Positions 25,845-35,414 of a stretch of DNA of 64,000 nt are shown here, one piece after another; positions within the stretch are counted from its first letter, which is position 1, and every line of letters starts with the position of its first letter. The position numbers and the translations under genes were made by a program. Under the pieces are notes generated by a model. It did not search any database and had not been told where the DNA came from. It worked only from the letters and a program-made list of their open reading frames with translations. This DNA is from Clostridia bacterium (GTDB lineage Bacteria; Bacillota; Clostridia; Christensenellales; Aristaeellaceae): contig JAFWEJ010000008.1 of assembly GCA_017512985.1 (NCBI GenBank), positions 528,892 to 592,891 of the forward strand. Direction: 5' to 3'.

Positions 25845-27857
25845 TTATACTCCCGGCACTGTTTCCTCTTCAGAAACCGGATTCTCTTCGTCGGGAATCA
25901 CAGTCTCCTGTGCGTCTTCCTGCTTTTCCTGCTGAAGGATCTCCGCTGTTGTTCTCGGTTTGTCTTCCGCTGCGTTTTCCGGAAGCATACCGGTTTCCAT
26001 CAGCGAAACAAATTCAGCGCGGTTCAGGGTTTCCTGCTCTAGTAGCGCGTCCGCCAGCATTTCCAGCTTGTCTTTGTTTTCGGTCAGGATCTTCTTGGCG
26101 TTCTCGTAGCACTTTGCAAGGATGGAAGCAACTTCCCTGTCAATCTTTGCCGCAATTTCCTCGCTGTATTCACGGCTCTGGCCGAATTCCATACCGACAA
26201 ACACTTCCTGGTCGCTGCCAAGGTAAATGGTGCCGATATTGTCACTCATACCGAACTGGGTAACCATCTTCCGGCAGATCTCTGTTGCCCGTTTCAGGTC
26301 GCTTGAGGAACCCGTATAGATTTCACCCAGCCCGACTTCCTCAGCGGCATGTCCGCCCAGCATCATCGTGATCTGGTCCAGCAGCTGGCTGCGGCTCATG
26401 TTGTCATGTTCTTCAGCAGGAAGCGCCAGCGTGTGTCCGGCGGCCTGTCCCCGGGGTACGATGGTAATCAGGTGTACCTCGTCGCAGCCCTCCAGCAGAT
26501 GGCCGACGATCGCATGCCCGCCTTCATGAACGGCAACCATCTTCCGGTCTTTCTCGTTAACCTTGTGGCTCTTCTTTTCAGGGCCCATCTGAACCCGGGC
26601 GATCGCGTCGATCAGCAGCTGCTGGTCGATCTTTTTCTTGCGTGCGCGCGCGGCGAGGATAGCCGCCTCGTTCATCACGTTTTCCAGGTCCGCGCCGGTT
26701 GCGTAAGGCATCCGTTTTGCAATATTGTCAAGGTCCACATGCTCGTCCAGCGTTTTCCCTTTGCTGTGCACCTTCAGGATAGCTACGCGTCCGTTCTGGT
26801 CAGGATAATTCACGGTAACCTGCCTGTCGAAGCGTCCCGGACGCATAAGCGCCGGATCCAGAATATCGCGGCGGTTAGTGGCCGCCATCACGATGATTCC
26901 TTCGTTCACGGCAAATCCATCCATCTCAACCAGTAGCTGGTTAAGGGTCTGCTCACGTTCGTCGTGTCCGCCGCCGAGGCCGGCTCCGCGGTGGCGTCCG
27001 ACAGCGTCGATCTCATCGATAAACACGATTGCGGGCGCAACTTTCTTTGCCTGGTCAAACAGGTCGCGTACGCGGCTGGCGCCTACGCCGACAAACATCT
27101 CGACAAAGTCGCTGCCGCTGATGGAGAAGAACGGAACGCCGGCTTCCCCGGCAACCGCCTTCGCAAGCAGCGTTTTTCCGGTGCCGGGAGGTCCGACAAG
27201 CAGCACGCCCTTAGGGATCCTGGCGCCGAGTTCAGTATAGTTTCTCGGATTTTTGAGGAAGTCCACCATCTCCTGGAGTTCTTCCTTTTCTTCATCCGCG
27301 CCGGCTACGTCGGCAAAAGTGATCTTGTTCTTTGACGGGTCCTGCATGCGGGCACGGCTTTTGCCGAAATTCATCACCTTGCCGCCGCCACCGGCCTGGG
27401 ACCGGATCATCACAAACCAGATCACGGCCATGATGACCAGCATGATCAGATACGGCAGGAAATCATACCACCACGGCACAACAACGGGAGCGCGATATTC
27501 CAGTTTGAAGGACAGCTTGTCCACGGTGATCTGGTCCAGCGCCACGCCCTGTTTGTTCGCTTCGATCTGTCTTACGGTCTCAAGGAAATCCTCGCCGATC
27601 GTCGTTTCATAATCGTAACTGCGTTCCGGAAAGTCCTCAGCCCTGATTTCTGTGTCATTTTTTACAAGGACCAGAGAATTATTCCTGATGGCGACACGCC
27701 CGACCTCTCCATTCTTGATCATCTCAAGGAGTTTCGGGTATTCGATCCTGCGGTTCACAGTCTGGTTCAGGCCGCCGTTCAGCAGGATCGCTATCAGCAG
27801 CAGGGTGGAAAGCAGCACGACATATCCGACTATGCCTCTGGACGGTTTTCTATTCAA
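25845..27857 (-). CDS. ftsH: ATP-dependent zinc metalloprotease FtsH
   Basis: The protein has 670 residues. Two N-terminal membrane segments (about 10-28 and 133-152) flank an extracellular loop. The AAA+ domain has [20 protein letters not shown] near residue 220 and [14 protein letters not shown] near residue 275. The zinc site is [10 protein letters not shown] near residue 440 (HExxH), with the distal ligand in the GSSSDLKRA region. It degrades membrane and regulatory proteins. The start codon is TTG after CAAGGAGGAAACCCTT, and no ATG fits the N-terminus. The C-terminus is Glu-rich and probably disordered. Confidence 0.96.
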   Translation of the reverse strand: MNRKPSRGIVGYVVLLSTLLLIAILLNGGLNQTVNRRIEYPKLLEMIKNGEVGRVAIRNNSLVLVKNDTEIRAEDFPERSYDYETTIGEDFLETVRQIEANKQGVALDQITVDKLSFKLEYRAPVVVPWWYDFLPYLIMLVIMAVIWFVMIRSQAGGGGKVMNFGKSRARMQDPSKNKITFADVAGADEEKEELQEMVDFLKNPRNYTELGARIPKGVLLVGPPGTGKTLLAKAVAGEAGVPFFSISGSDFVEMFVGVGASRVRDLFDQAKKVAPAIVFIDEIDAVGRHRGAGLGGGHDEREQTLNQLLVEMDGFAVNEGIIVMAATNRRDILDPALMRPGRFDRQVTVNYPDQNGRVAILKVHSKGKTLDEHVDLDNIAKRMPYATGADLENVMNEAAILAARARKKKIDQQLLIDAIARVQMGPEKKSHKVNEKDRKMVAVHEGGHAIVGHLLEGCDEVHLITIVPRGQAAGHTLALPAEEHDNMSRSQLLDQITMMLGGHAAEEVGLGEIYTGSSSDLKRATEICRKMVTQFGMSDNIGTIYLGSDQEVFVGMEFGQSREYSEEIAAKIDREVASILAKCYENAKKILTENKDKLEMLADALLEQETLNRAEFVSLMETGMLPENAAEDKPRTTAEILQQEKQEDAQETVIPDEENPVSEEETVPGV

Positions 27858-27891
27858 AAGGGTTTCCTCCTTGTTTTTTCATTCCGGATAA

Positions 27892-28455
27892 TCATTTGCC
27901 TTCATAGACCTTCGGGGAAAGAACGCCTATATCAGGCAGGTTCCGGTATGTCTGGTCGTAATCCAGCCCGTAGCCTACCACAAAGGCGTCTGGAATGTCA
28001 AAGCAGACATAGTCGACCTTCAGATCCTTGACTGTGCGGCGGGCTGTTTTGTCCAGCAGGGCGGCGATCCGGATGGAAGCGGCGCCCCGGTGGGCCAGCA
28101 TGCTTTTCAGGTAGTTCAGCGTCACTCCGGTGTCCACGATGTCCTCAACAATGATCACGTCCCTGCCGACAATATCCTTGTCCAGGTCCTTCAGCACACG
28201 GACTACGCCGCTGGTCTTGGTCGCGCTTCCGTAACTGGATATAGCCATAAAATCCGCCGTCAGCGGAAGGTCAATCTCACGGATCAGGTCGGAGAAAAAC
28301 ACGACGGCGCCTTTCAGGATACATACCAGGACGGGTTCTTTTCCGGCATAATCCGCTGTAATCTTCTGCCCCAGTTCCCTGACCTTCCGGCTTATCTCTT
28401 CCTTGGTAACCAGGATTCGGTCCAGGTCCTGGTATATTCTGGCGTTCTGTTCCAT
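27892..28455 (-). CDS. hpt: hypoxanthine phosphoribosyltransferase
   Basis: The protein has 187 residues and salvages hypoxanthine or guanine to IMP or GMP. The PRPP-binding motif is VIIVEDIVDTGVTLNYL near residue 105. VCILKGAVVFFSDLIREI near residue 43 and FMAISSYG near residue 70 are further family segments. The order tilS-hpt-ftsH is conserved in Firmicutes. Together with the nucleoside importer in this window it would serve purine salvage, although the two loci are not linked in one operon. Confidence 0.95.
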   Translation of the reverse strand: MEQNARIYQDLDRILVTKEEISRKVRELGQKITADYAGKEPVLVCILKGAVVFFSDLIREIDLPLTADFMAISSYGSATKTSGVVRVLKDLDKDIVGRDVIIVEDIVDTGVTLNYLKSMLAHRGAASIRIAALLDKTARRTVKDLKVDYVCFDIPDAFVVGYGLDYDQTYRNLPDIGVLSPKVYEGK

Positions 28456-28473
28456 GTCTTTATCCTCTCTTTT

Positions 28474-29814
28474 TCAGTCTTTCCATGGCGCCTTTCCGTG
28501 CCAGGTCAGCCTCACAGGCTTTGAACTCTCATCCCATCGGGGAATATTGCCGGCTCCGACGCCGCAGACAAGAAGCACTTCCCTTTCCCGGCACAAAAGC
28601 GGAATCCGGTCGCGGAACGGTTCCGCAATCCGTCTGTCTGTGAAGTAGTCCTGCAGTTTTTTGCTGCCGGAGCTTCCGAACGGCCTGATCCGGTCTCCCG
28701 GCTGCCTGGTCCGGATCACACATCCGCGGGTAAAACCGGCCGGTACTTCCTGGGCTATTTTTCCGTCTCCGGGATTCCCTTCCGATCCTGATTCCGCCAG
28801 CCGGAAAGTTCCGAAAACGGTATCCGGCCCTGTGACCTCAACCGGCGCCGGGGCAGTTGTTTCCGATCCTGTCAGGAAAAGGAATCTGCCGTCCCTGACG
28901 GCATGCATGCCGCCGGGAAGATTGACCTTCCCCTTTGAACAGTCCAGCAGGCTTTCAAATGCCATGGTATGTACCGCGCTCAGCGCGTGCTCACTCAGCG
29001 CGGGGCCCTGTTCCTGCCACCAGGCTCGTAAAGCCCTCCTGCGCAGGGCGGCCGGTTCGCCGGCGAGGGATTCCGCGTCCAGGACGTCTCCTTCCGATGT
29101 CCTTTCCAGGATGCTCCGGGCCTGCATGTCCAGGACGAGGTTGTCCTCGCCTGTCAGCAAGGCGGCGGTGCAGATCTTTTCAACTGCGGTGTCTGAGATG
29201 CCGGTGAGTACAGGAATCAGTTCCTTCCTGATCCTGTTCCGCAGGAACGCGGTGTCCTGGTTTGACGCGTCTTCCCGCCAGGGAATCCCGTCTGTCCGAA
29301 GGGCTTCCCGGATCTCTTCTCTCCGCAGGGACAGCATCGGGCGCAGGATTCTCATGGGCCCGACGTATTCGTCTGATTTCATGCATGCGAGCCCGTCCGG
29401 ACCGGCTCCGCGCAGCAGCCTCATCAGAAAAGTTTCCGCCTGGTCGTCGGCGTGATGCGCCAGGATCAGCCCGTCAGTTCCGATTTCCTCATAGCGTTTT
29501 CTGAAAACAGCGTATCTGGCTTCCCGTGCAGACGCTTCATCCGTCCTGCCCGAGAGATCTGCGCCGCAGACATGCAGCGGAATCCCTTCCTTTTCGCACA
29601 AAGCGATGCAGAAACGCTCGTCCTCATCAGACTCCTCTCCGCGAAGGCCGTGGTTCACATGGATAGCCTCCACGTAAATCTGCTTATCGCGGACAGCCGG
29701 AAGAAGCATCATCAGCAGGGCAACGCTGTCAGCTCCGCCGGAAAGGCCCAGCAGGTAGCGTCCGTTTTTTACCGCTGCAAGTTTTCCGCGAAGTGATTCA
29801 ATAGACGCGCACAT
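28474..29814 (-). CDS. tilS: tRNA(Ile)-lysidine synthase
   Basis: The protein has 446 residues and modifies C34 of the AUA-reading tRNA-Ile with lysine. The N-type ATP pyrophosphatase loop LLGLSGGADSVALLMMLL is near residue 21. AIHVNHGLRGEESDEDE near residue 50 and LAHHADDQAETFLMRLLRGAG near residue 118 follow. The C-terminal TilS domain includes CVIRTRQPGDRIRPFG and KLQDYF near residue 390. The ribosome binding site is weak. The gene starts two bases after the stop of the Tyr/Gly/Gln-rich membrane protein, so translation is probably coupled. Confidence 0.95.
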   Translation of the reverse strand: MCASIESLRGKLAAVKNGRYLLGLSGGADSVALLMMLLPAVRDKQIYVEAIHVNHGLRGEESDEDERFCIALCEKEGIPLHVCGADLSGRTDEASAREARYAVFRKRYEEIGTDGLILAHHADDQAETFLMRLLRGAGPDGLACMKSDEYVGPMRILRPMLSLRREEIREALRTDGIPWREDASNQDTAFLRNRIRKELIPVLTGISDTAVEKICTAALLTGEDNLVLDMQARSILERTSEGDVLDAESLAGEPAALRRRALRAWWQEQGPALSEHALSAVHTMAFESLLDCSKGKVNLPGGMHAVRDGRFLFLTGSETTAPAPVEVTGPDTVFGTFRLAESGSEGNPGDGKIAQEVPAGFTRGCVIRTRQPGDRIRPFGSSGSKKLQDYFTDRRIAEPFRDRIPLLCREREVLLVCGVGAGNIPRWDESSKPVRLTWHGKAPWKD

Positions 29815-29816
29815 GG

Positions 29817-31463
29817 TTATGGTCTCAGAGGCGCGCCGCAGACCGCGTGCGGTTTCAGTTTCTTGTACGGCTCTTCGTTAATCTGAGAGTACTTGAAATG
29901 ACCCTGCAGCGGAAGGTACTTCTCAGCAATGCTTTTGCAGTTCGGGTCCAGATGATAGTATTCGCCCTTGCCCGGATTGTAATACAGCATTGTATCGGGA
30001 TATACGACCGGTTCGTCTGTAGGCGCGGGGGTATTGGTGATTGAAGGATCCGGCGTGTCGGCGTCTTCATAGGAAAGCAGGCTCTTCGGATCCACATACC
30101 ACAATCCGTCTGATTCCTTCTCCATCATGATATTCATTCTGTATTTCACAGGATCCTTGCCGTTGTTCCGGTCCATCAGGGCTGTGATCGTCACGGTCCG
30201 GCTGGTGTCATTGACGGTGCCGGAAACGCTCTCTTCTTTATAATCTTTGGGTGTTCTGTTCCGAAGCAGAGTGAACAGCGCGTTTTTCGGGTTTTCTTCC
30301 GTGCGCTTCCACGACGGAGAGCACAGCGTCAGCATATCGTCCTGGCGGTTGAGCGCCCAGTATTCAAAGAATGTCCTCAGCCTCTGAATCACTTCGTAGT
30401 CCGCATTGGGTTCCGGTGTGCTGGTTACGGACGGTGTGACCTGGACCGCCTGCTGCTGCGTTCCGTTCTGGCTTTGGCTGGTCTGCCCCGAAACTGCTGT
30501 ATTAACCGGATTCTTTATGTTGGTATTCTGATCATCAGGAGTTCCGCCGGCTGATATGCCCGATACGACAATACTGATCACGGTCACCAGCGTCAGCAGG
30601 CCGAATACAATTGTGTAACACAGGCGCTTATTATTGTCGATCATCGGTTTGACCCACAGCAGGGCGGTGGTTCCGGCTGCCAGTACGAGAAACACCCATT
30701 TCAGGGCATTGATGTCTTTCATCATGCCCAGGGCAAACAGACCCAGCAGTACGGCGCAGGCGATCAACAGATAGGCGTCTGTCAGTACAAACGGCTTTCT
30801 GCGCACAGGTACGGGCTGCGGAACATATCCGCCGCCGTTCAGCGGGACCTGGCCGCCAGTTTCCTGCTGCGGATTGACCGGCATCTGGGATGACCGTCCC
30901 ATCTGAGTGTAGGCGTTATATCCCTGCGGATAAACGCCCGGTTGATATCCGGGTGATGTATATCCCTGGCTGTAAGGCGTCTGCGGAATATAGCTGCCTG
31001 CCGGAGCCTGGCCGGACGGGTATCCGTATCCGTTTGTACCGTAAGCGGCGGGCTGCTGGTATCCGCCGGCCGGGGCATAGGACTGTCCGGGATATCCGCC
31101 GGATGCCTGCGCATATCCCTGCTGCGTATATCCGTTCTGTGAAAAAGCTCCCTGGCCGGTATAGGCGGCTGACTGATCCCGGTTTCCGGCAGCCTGCTGG
31201 CTGGCTGTCACCTGAGGAGTCTGATAGCTCCGTGAAGCGGTAAAGCCCTGCGGCTGGCTGTAGCCCTGTGGCTGGGAGTACCCCTGGTTCATCGGGTAGC
31301 CCTGCGGCTGGCCGTATCCCTGCTGATTGTATCCCTGCTGGTTGTATCCCTGCGGCGCCTGGTATCCCTGGTACGGAGTTCCTGCCGGATAGGCGTTCCG
31401 CGCATATCCGTTGGATTGCGGATAACCGGTATACTGGGACTGGTTCTGGTCGTTTTGCTTCAT
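29817..31463 (-). CDS. membrane protein with Tyr/Gly/Gln-rich disordered N-terminus
   Basis: The protein has 548 residues. The first 220 residues are low-complexity repeats built around GY, QG, PQGY and QQGY, resembling prion-like domains. Three hydrophobic segments follow (about residues 228-310, including AYLLIACAVLLGLFALGMM). An extracellular part ends with a C-terminal motif of the form YYNPGKGEYYHLDPNC...PLQGHF...PHAVCGAPLRP containing two cysteines. Pro/Thr linkers separate the pieces. I chose the ATG at 31463, preceded by GGAAAGGAAAAAAAT. It heads the tilS-hpt-ftsH-vanW operon. No function is known to me. Confidence 0.6.
   Translation of the reverse strand: MKQNDQNQSQYTGYPQSNGYARNAYPAGTPYQGYQAPQGYNQQGYNQQGYGQPQGYPMNQGYSQPQGYSQPQGFTASRSYQTPQVTASQQAAGNRDQSAAYTGQGAFSQNGYTQQGYAQASGGYPGQSYAPAGGYQQPAAYGTNGYGYPSGQAPAGSYIPQTPYSQGYTSPGYQPGVYPQGYNAYTQMGRSSQMPVNPQQETGGQVPLNGGGYVPQPVPVRRKPFVLTDAYLLIACAVLLGLFALGMMKDINALKWVFLVLAAGTTALLWVKPMIDNNKRLCYTIVFGLLTLVTVISIVVSGISAGGTPDDQNTNIKNPVNTAVSGQTSQSQNGTQQQAVQVTPSVTSTPEPNADYEVIQRLRTFFEYWALNRQDDMLTLCSPSWKRTEENPKNALFTLLRNRTPKDYKEESVSGTVNDTSRTVTITALMDRNNGKDPVKYRMNIMMEKESDGLWYVDPKSLLSYEDADTPDPSITNTPAPTDEPVVYPDTMLYYNPGKGEYYHLDPNCKSIAEKYLPLQGHFKYSQINEEPYKKLKPHAVCGAPLRP
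31240..31385 (-). repeat. coding tandem repeats in the Tyr/Gly/Gln-rich region
   Basis: Units of about 12-30 bases built on a CAGGGATAC-like core recur on the minus strand and encode QGY-type peptides. They arise within one reading frame and are protein repeats, not a CRISPR array. Confidence 0.7.
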
Positions 31464-31544
31464 ATTTTTTTCCTTTCCGCGGACGCGGTGATCATCAGAA
31501 ACAGGATTGAGAAGTTGTAAAAGCATACAACAACTCAATATATA

Positions 31545-31573
31545 ATTTTATCATCCGGCCGCGTTCTTGTAAA
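31545..31573 (-). promoter_or_regulatory. promoter of the tilS-hpt-ftsH operon
   Basis: On the minus strand TTTACA and TAAAAT are separated by 17 bases. The leader to the first ATG is about 75 bases. Confidence 0.6.
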
Positions 31574-31588
31574 CTCTTTTTCCTCTCA

Positions 31589-31618
31589 TTGACACCTGTT
31601 TTCGCTCCGTGATAAAAT
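31589..31618 (+). promoter_or_regulatory. promoter of the sugar-transferase operon
   Basis: A perfect TTGACA and TAAAAT are separated by 18 bases, with TGA giving an extended -10. It places transcription start near 31625, which rules out an earlier ATG at 31619 as the start of the next gene. Confidence 0.7.
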
Positions 31619-31651
31619 ATGATAGTTTTATGGGAAATGGAGGGGTTCCGG

Positions 31652-33067
31652 TTGCCTTCACGGAGTCGCTCATTTCATCAGGCGAAAACAGATATCCTGA
31701 TCGGCGTCATGTCGGTCGCACTTTATATAATCCTCGGACTTGCTTTTTTTCTCTTTCTTTCCATCACCAATATCTTCCTTCGCAACGTCAACCGTACCCT
31801 GGCGTCCACGCTGCTTACTTTCAGCGCCATGGCCGTAGCGATGCATGCCGTATACGGCGGTTTTGACGTAGGCAGGAAAAAAAGCAAACCTGTGATTTCT
31901 GCCATGATCTCCGGAATTGCCGTCACTGACCTGGTTACTTATTTCCAGCTGGAAATCATGAACGTCAACGAAAATTATAACGATCATCTCGTACTCTTTG
32001 GTCCCGATTTGCTTTGGCTGCTGCTGTGTTATGTCGTCCAGGTGCTCGTAATCATCCTTTTCGTCCGCATCGGCAACCAGTTATACTTCCATTTTACCCC
32101 GCCCCGCAGCTGCCTGCTGATCCTCGGCTCTCCCTCCCAGGAAGACGCGCTGCGCGCAAAGATCGGCCGTTATCAGCTGCAGTGGCGTATTGACGACGTG
32201 GTTCTCTACAACGTTCCCGATCTGAGGGACAGGATCGAAAAATCCGACGTAATCTTCCTCGGGCAGGTCCCGGAAGACGCAAAGTTCCCCCTTCTGAAGA
32301 TCTGTTATGATGACCGCAAGGATGTTATGTGCAAAGCAGACCTGGAGGAGATCATGCTCTGCAACTCCCGGCCTGCCATCGTCGATGACGCTGCCTTTCT
32401 GTCCATGGAATATAACAAAACAACGCTGTTCCAGCGTTTTGCCAAGCGGTTCGGCGATATCGTCATTTCTCTCCTGGCCCTGCTCTTTTTCACGCCCTTC
32501 ATCATTATCATCTCCCTGCTGATCAAACTTGAGGACGGCGGTCCTGTCATCTTCAGGCAGGCAAGGCTGACCGCCGCAGGCCGTCCTTTCACAATCCGTA
32601 AATTCAGGACCATGATCCCCCACAGCGAAGTGGAAGATCAGCAGGTCTCCGTTGCGATGGACGACCCCAGAATCACAAAAGTCGGATCTTTTCTCCGCCG
32701 TTATCGGCTGGACGAGATCCCCCAGTTTTTCAATATTCTGATCGGAGACATGTCCCTTGTGGGGCCGCGGCCTGAGATGATGTCCAACGTCGCCCGTTAC
32801 AAAATGAACCTTCCGTCGTTTGTATACCGTGAAAAAATGAAAGCCGGCCTGACCGGCTATGCGCAGATTGAGGGGCGTTACAATACTTCCGCGGAAGACA
32901 AGCTCATGCTTGATATGATGTATATTGAGAGCTTCTCGATCTGGCTGGATGTAAAGCTGTTGCTCAGGACCTTCACCGTCCTTCTGAAAAAAGATTCAAC
33001 CCAGGGCTTCCGGAACAGCCCCGGTTCGAATACTAAAGAGAATAAAAGAGGAGAAATCAGATCATGA
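31652..33067 (+). CDS. polyprenyl-phosphate sugar-1-phosphate transferase (WcaJ/CpsE-like)
   Basis: The protein has 471 residues. Four N-terminal membrane segments (to about residue 160) precede a Rossmann-like region. The C-terminal bacterial sugar-transferase domain starts near residue 255 with KRFGDIVISLLALLFFTPFI. It carries IFRQARLTAAGRPFTIRKFR, DEIPQFFNILIGDMSLVGPR and MKAGLTGYAQIEGRY. Such enzymes load the first sugar phosphate onto undecaprenyl phosphate for exopolysaccharide or glycoprotein synthesis. The start is TTG after GGAGGGG and a six-base spacer. The stop overlaps the next gene (ATGA). Confidence 0.9.
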   Translation: MPSRSRSFHQAKTDILIGVMSVALYIILGLAFFLFLSITNIFLRNVNRTLASTLLTFSAMAVAMHAVYGGFDVGRKKSKPVISAMISGIAVTDLVTYFQLEIMNVNENYNDHLVLFGPDLLWLLLCYVVQVLVIILFVRIGNQLYFHFTPPRSCLLILGSPSQEDALRAKIGRYQLQWRIDDVVLYNVPDLRDRIEKSDVIFLGQVPEDAKFPLLKICYDDRKDVMCKADLEEIMLCNSRPAIVDDAAFLSMEYNKTTLFQRFAKRFGDIVISLLALLFFTPFIIIISLLIKLEDGGPVIFRQARLTAAGRPFTIRKFRTMIPHSEVEDQQVSVAMDDPRITKVGSFLRRYRLDEIPQFFNILIGDMSLVGPRPEMMSNVARYKMNLPSFVYREKMKAGLTGYAQIEGRYNTSAEDKLMLDMMYIESFSIWLDVKLLLRTFTVLLKKDSTQGFRNSPGSNTKENKRGEIRS

Positions 33068-33969
33068 ACACAACGCTTCTGATTATGGCCGCAGGTCTCG
33101 GCTCCAGGTATGGCGGAAACAAACAGATAGATAGGATCGGTCCCAATGGCGAGATTCTGATGGAATATTCCATTCACGATGCTGTGGAAGCCGGTTTTGA
33201 CAAGGTGGTTTTTGTCATCCGCAAAAGCATGGACGAACTGTTCCGTTCCATGATCGGCGACAAGATCAGCAAAAAGGTTAAAGTGGAGTATGCTTTCCAG
33301 GAATATGATTCCCTGCCCGGTGGATTCGTGCCTCCGGCCGACCGCATCAAGCCCTACGGTACTGTTCATGCGGTTATGTGTGCCAGGGACCTGATCCATG
33401 AGCCGTTCGCCGTGATCAACGCGGACGACTATTACGGGCGGGACGCGTTCAAAGCGATGGCTGATGCTCTTCATCGCCTGCAGCATGAAGAAAACAAGGC
33501 CTATATGGTCGCTTATTATCTGAAGAACACTGTATCAAAGCACGGGCATGTGACGCGCGGCGTGTGTACCACGGATAAAACGGGCCACCTGGTTAAAGTG
33601 ACAGAAACGTTCAGTATCCTTCCCTTCCCGGACGGCACCATCCGCGATATCCACGACGATCCCGACGGGATCATCCTGGATCCGGATGCGCTTGTCTCCA
33701 TGAACCTCTGGGGATTTGATCCTTCCTTCTTTGATTCGGGAATGAAGTATCTCTCCGACTTCCTGAAAGACGGTTCCGGTGATCCGCTGAAAAAGGAATG
33801 CCTGCTTCCCGCGCTGGTTGACTCGCTTATGCATACGGAAGGCCTGAAGGTCGAAGTTCTTTCCACTGACGCCGTCTGGTTCGGCGTAACCTATAAGGAA
33901 GACAAGGATTATGTTGCCGCCGAACTGCGGAAGCTCCACGATGACGGCACCTATCCTGCTGTACTGTAA
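33064..33969 (+). CDS. sugar-nucleotide nucleotidyltransferase-like protein
   Basis: The protein has 301 residues. It opens with NTTLLIMAAGLGSRYGGNKQ, the nucleotide-binding loop of NTP_transferase enzymes. AVINADDYYGRDAFKAM near residue 120 is the metal-binding Asp region. The rest departs from the RmlA and GalU families, so the sugar is unknown. It overlaps the phosphoglycosyl transferase and precedes galE, which suggests it activates a sugar for the same envelope polymer. Confidence 0.8.
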   Translation: MNTTLLIMAAGLGSRYGGNKQIDRIGPNGEILMEYSIHDAVEAGFDKVVFVIRKSMDELFRSMIGDKISKKVKVEYAFQEYDSLPGGFVPPADRIKPYGTVHAVMCARDLIHEPFAVINADDYYGRDAFKAMADALHRLQHEENKAYMVAYYLKNTVSKHGHVTRGVCTTDKTGHLVKVTETFSILPFPDGTIRDIHDDPDGIILDPDALVSMNLWGFDPSFFDSGMKYLSDFLKDGSGDPLKKECLLPALVDSLMHTEGLKVEVLSTDAVWFGVTYKEDKDYVAAELRKLHDDGTYPAVL

Positions 33970-33982
33970 AGGAGGCTGATCC

Positions 33983-34999
33983 ATGAAAATTCTTCTGACC
34001 GGCGGAGCCGGCTTTATCGGATCCCACACCTGTGTGGAACTGTGCGACGCTGGTCATGATCCGGTCATCGTCGATAACTATGTCAACAGTTCCGCCGAGT
34101 CCATACGCCGCATCGAACAGATCGTCGGCCGGCCTGTTCCGCATTACGAAGCGGACGTCGCCGATAAGGCGGCGATGGACCGGATCTTCAGCGAAAACAG
34201 CTTTGACTGCGTGATCCATTTTGCCGGGCTTAAAGCCGTCGGGGAAAGTGTCGCCCAGCCGCTGAGGTATTACCGCAACAATCTGGACACGACGCTGACC
34301 CTGTGCGAAGTCATGCAGGCCCATGGCGTAAAGAAGATTGTCTTTTCCTCGTCCGCCACGGTCTATGGCAGCCAGCCTGTCGTTCCGTACAGGGAAGATA
34401 TGCAGTCCGCAGGCTGCACCAATCCTTACGGATGGACCAAATATATGATAGAGAAGATCCTGGAAAGCCAGGCTGCGGCTGATCCGGAGTGGAGCGTCGT
34501 TCTCCTGCGCTATTTCAACCCCATCGGCGCGCACTCCTCCGGCCTGATCGGGGAAGATCCCGCCGGGATCCCGAACAACCTCATGCCTTATATCGCCAAG
34601 GTAGCCGTCGGTGAGCTGGAAAAGCTGTCCGTCTTCGGCAATGACTATCCCACGCCGGACGGCACCGGCGTGCGCGATTTCATCCATGTGGTTGACCTGG
34701 CCCGCGGCCATGTCAAAGCCTGCGGATATGCAGCGCAGCACACCGGTTCGGAGATCATAAATCTCGGCACCGGACACGGGTATTCAGTGCTCGATCTCGT
34801 CAGCACCTTTACCCGGGTGAACGGAGTGCCTGTCCCCTATGAGTTCGCTCCCCGCCGTCCCGGAGATATTGCTGAAAACTATGCCGATCCGTCCAAAGCT
34901 GAGCAGCTTCTCGGCTGGAAAGCAGAAAAAACGCTGGAAGATATGTGCAGGGACACTTATCGCTTCCAGCTGAAAAACCCCAAAGGATACCGTTCCTGA
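33983..34999 (+). CDS. galE: UDP-glucose 4-epimerase
   Basis: The protein has 338 residues of the short-chain dehydrogenase/reductase fold. It has LLTGGAGFIGSHTCVEL at the NAD site, FAGLKAVGESVAQPL, the catalytic SSSATVYG, and YGWTKYMIE (YxxxK). LRYFNPIGAHSSGLIGEDP is diagnostic of GalE. It interconverts UDP-glucose and UDP-galactose, feeding the preceding transferase. The start has AAAGGAGGCTGATCC upstream, and a strong terminator follows. Confidence 0.95.
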   Translation: MKILLTGGAGFIGSHTCVELCDAGHDPVIVDNYVNSSAESIRRIEQIVGRPVPHYEADVADKAAMDRIFSENSFDCVIHFAGLKAVGESVAQPLRYYRNNLDTTLTLCEVMQAHGVKKIVFSSSATVYGSQPVVPYREDMQSAGCTNPYGWTKYMIEKILESQAAADPEWSVVLLRYFNPIGAHSSGLIGEDPAGIPNNLMPYIAKVAVGELEKLSVFGNDYPTPDGTGVRDFIHVVDLARGHVKACGYAAQHTGSEIINLGTGHGYSVLDLVSTFTRVNGVPVPYEFAPRRPGDIAENYADPSKAEQLLGWKAEKTLEDMCRDTYRFQLKNPKGYRS

Positions 35000-35008
35000 A
35001 AACCGTGT

Positions 35009-35047
35009 AAAAAAGGCGGCGGTTCGTTACTGATCCGCCGCTTTTTT
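35009..35047. terminator. bidirectional terminator between galE and the small membrane protein
   Basis: GCGGCGG and CCGCCGC form the stem, flanked by A-rich and T-rich runs on both sides. On the minus strand the stem overlaps the last codons and stop of the small membrane protein. Confidence 0.75.
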
Positions 35048-35239
35048 CTCTTCTGTCTCATTCGGTTCGTTTTTCGTTTTCATCCATACCGCTCCGGTAA
35101 TACCGAGTCCTGCCAGGAAAGCGATACTGCCTGCCACCGTCATCCATTCCTTCACATTCCCGGTCAGGTTCAGTCCGGTAATAAAAGCCGCAAGGCCGAC
35201 GATCCAGAGCGTGCACCCTGCAGCAGCCCATTTTTTCAT
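35027..35239 (-). CDS. small two-span membrane protein
   Basis: The protein has 70 residues. It has two hydrophobic segments (about residues 5-21, GCTLWIVGLAAFITGL, and 31-50, VAGSIAFLAGLGITGAVWM), with a charged tail KTKNEPNETEEKKAADQ. The ATG at 35239 follows CAGGAGTAT at short spacing. A promoter with TGCTATAAT lies 40 bases upstream. It is divergent from the giant gene. I do not recognise a family. Confidence 0.6.
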   Translation of the reverse strand: MKKWAAAGCTLWIVGLAAFITGLNLTGNVKEWMTVAGSIAFLAGLGITGAVWMKTKNEPNETEEKKAADQ

Positions 35240-35278
35240 ATACTCCTGTCCCCTTCCTTTTCTCTTTTGTCCGCAGGA

Positions 35279-35307
35279 ATTATAGCATAACCACACCGGG
35301 CAGACAA
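35279..35307 (-). promoter_or_regulatory. promoter of the small membrane protein gene
   Basis: On the minus strand TTGTCT and a perfect TATAAT stand 17 bases apart, with TGC giving an extended -10. Confidence 0.6.
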
Positions 35308-35414
35308 CATACCGCCGCCAGGATACCGCGGTCTGCCGGAACCGGTATGCAGGGTTTCTTTCTGTTTTTGTAGAATATTTTATTGTTATATACTTGGAAA
35401 GAGAGGGGCCTCTT

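Noticed and set aside
31240-31440. Short tandem repeats that could suggest a CRISPR array
   Set aside because: The units are in one reading frame, vary in length, lack unique spacers of constant size and encode QGY-type peptide repeats.
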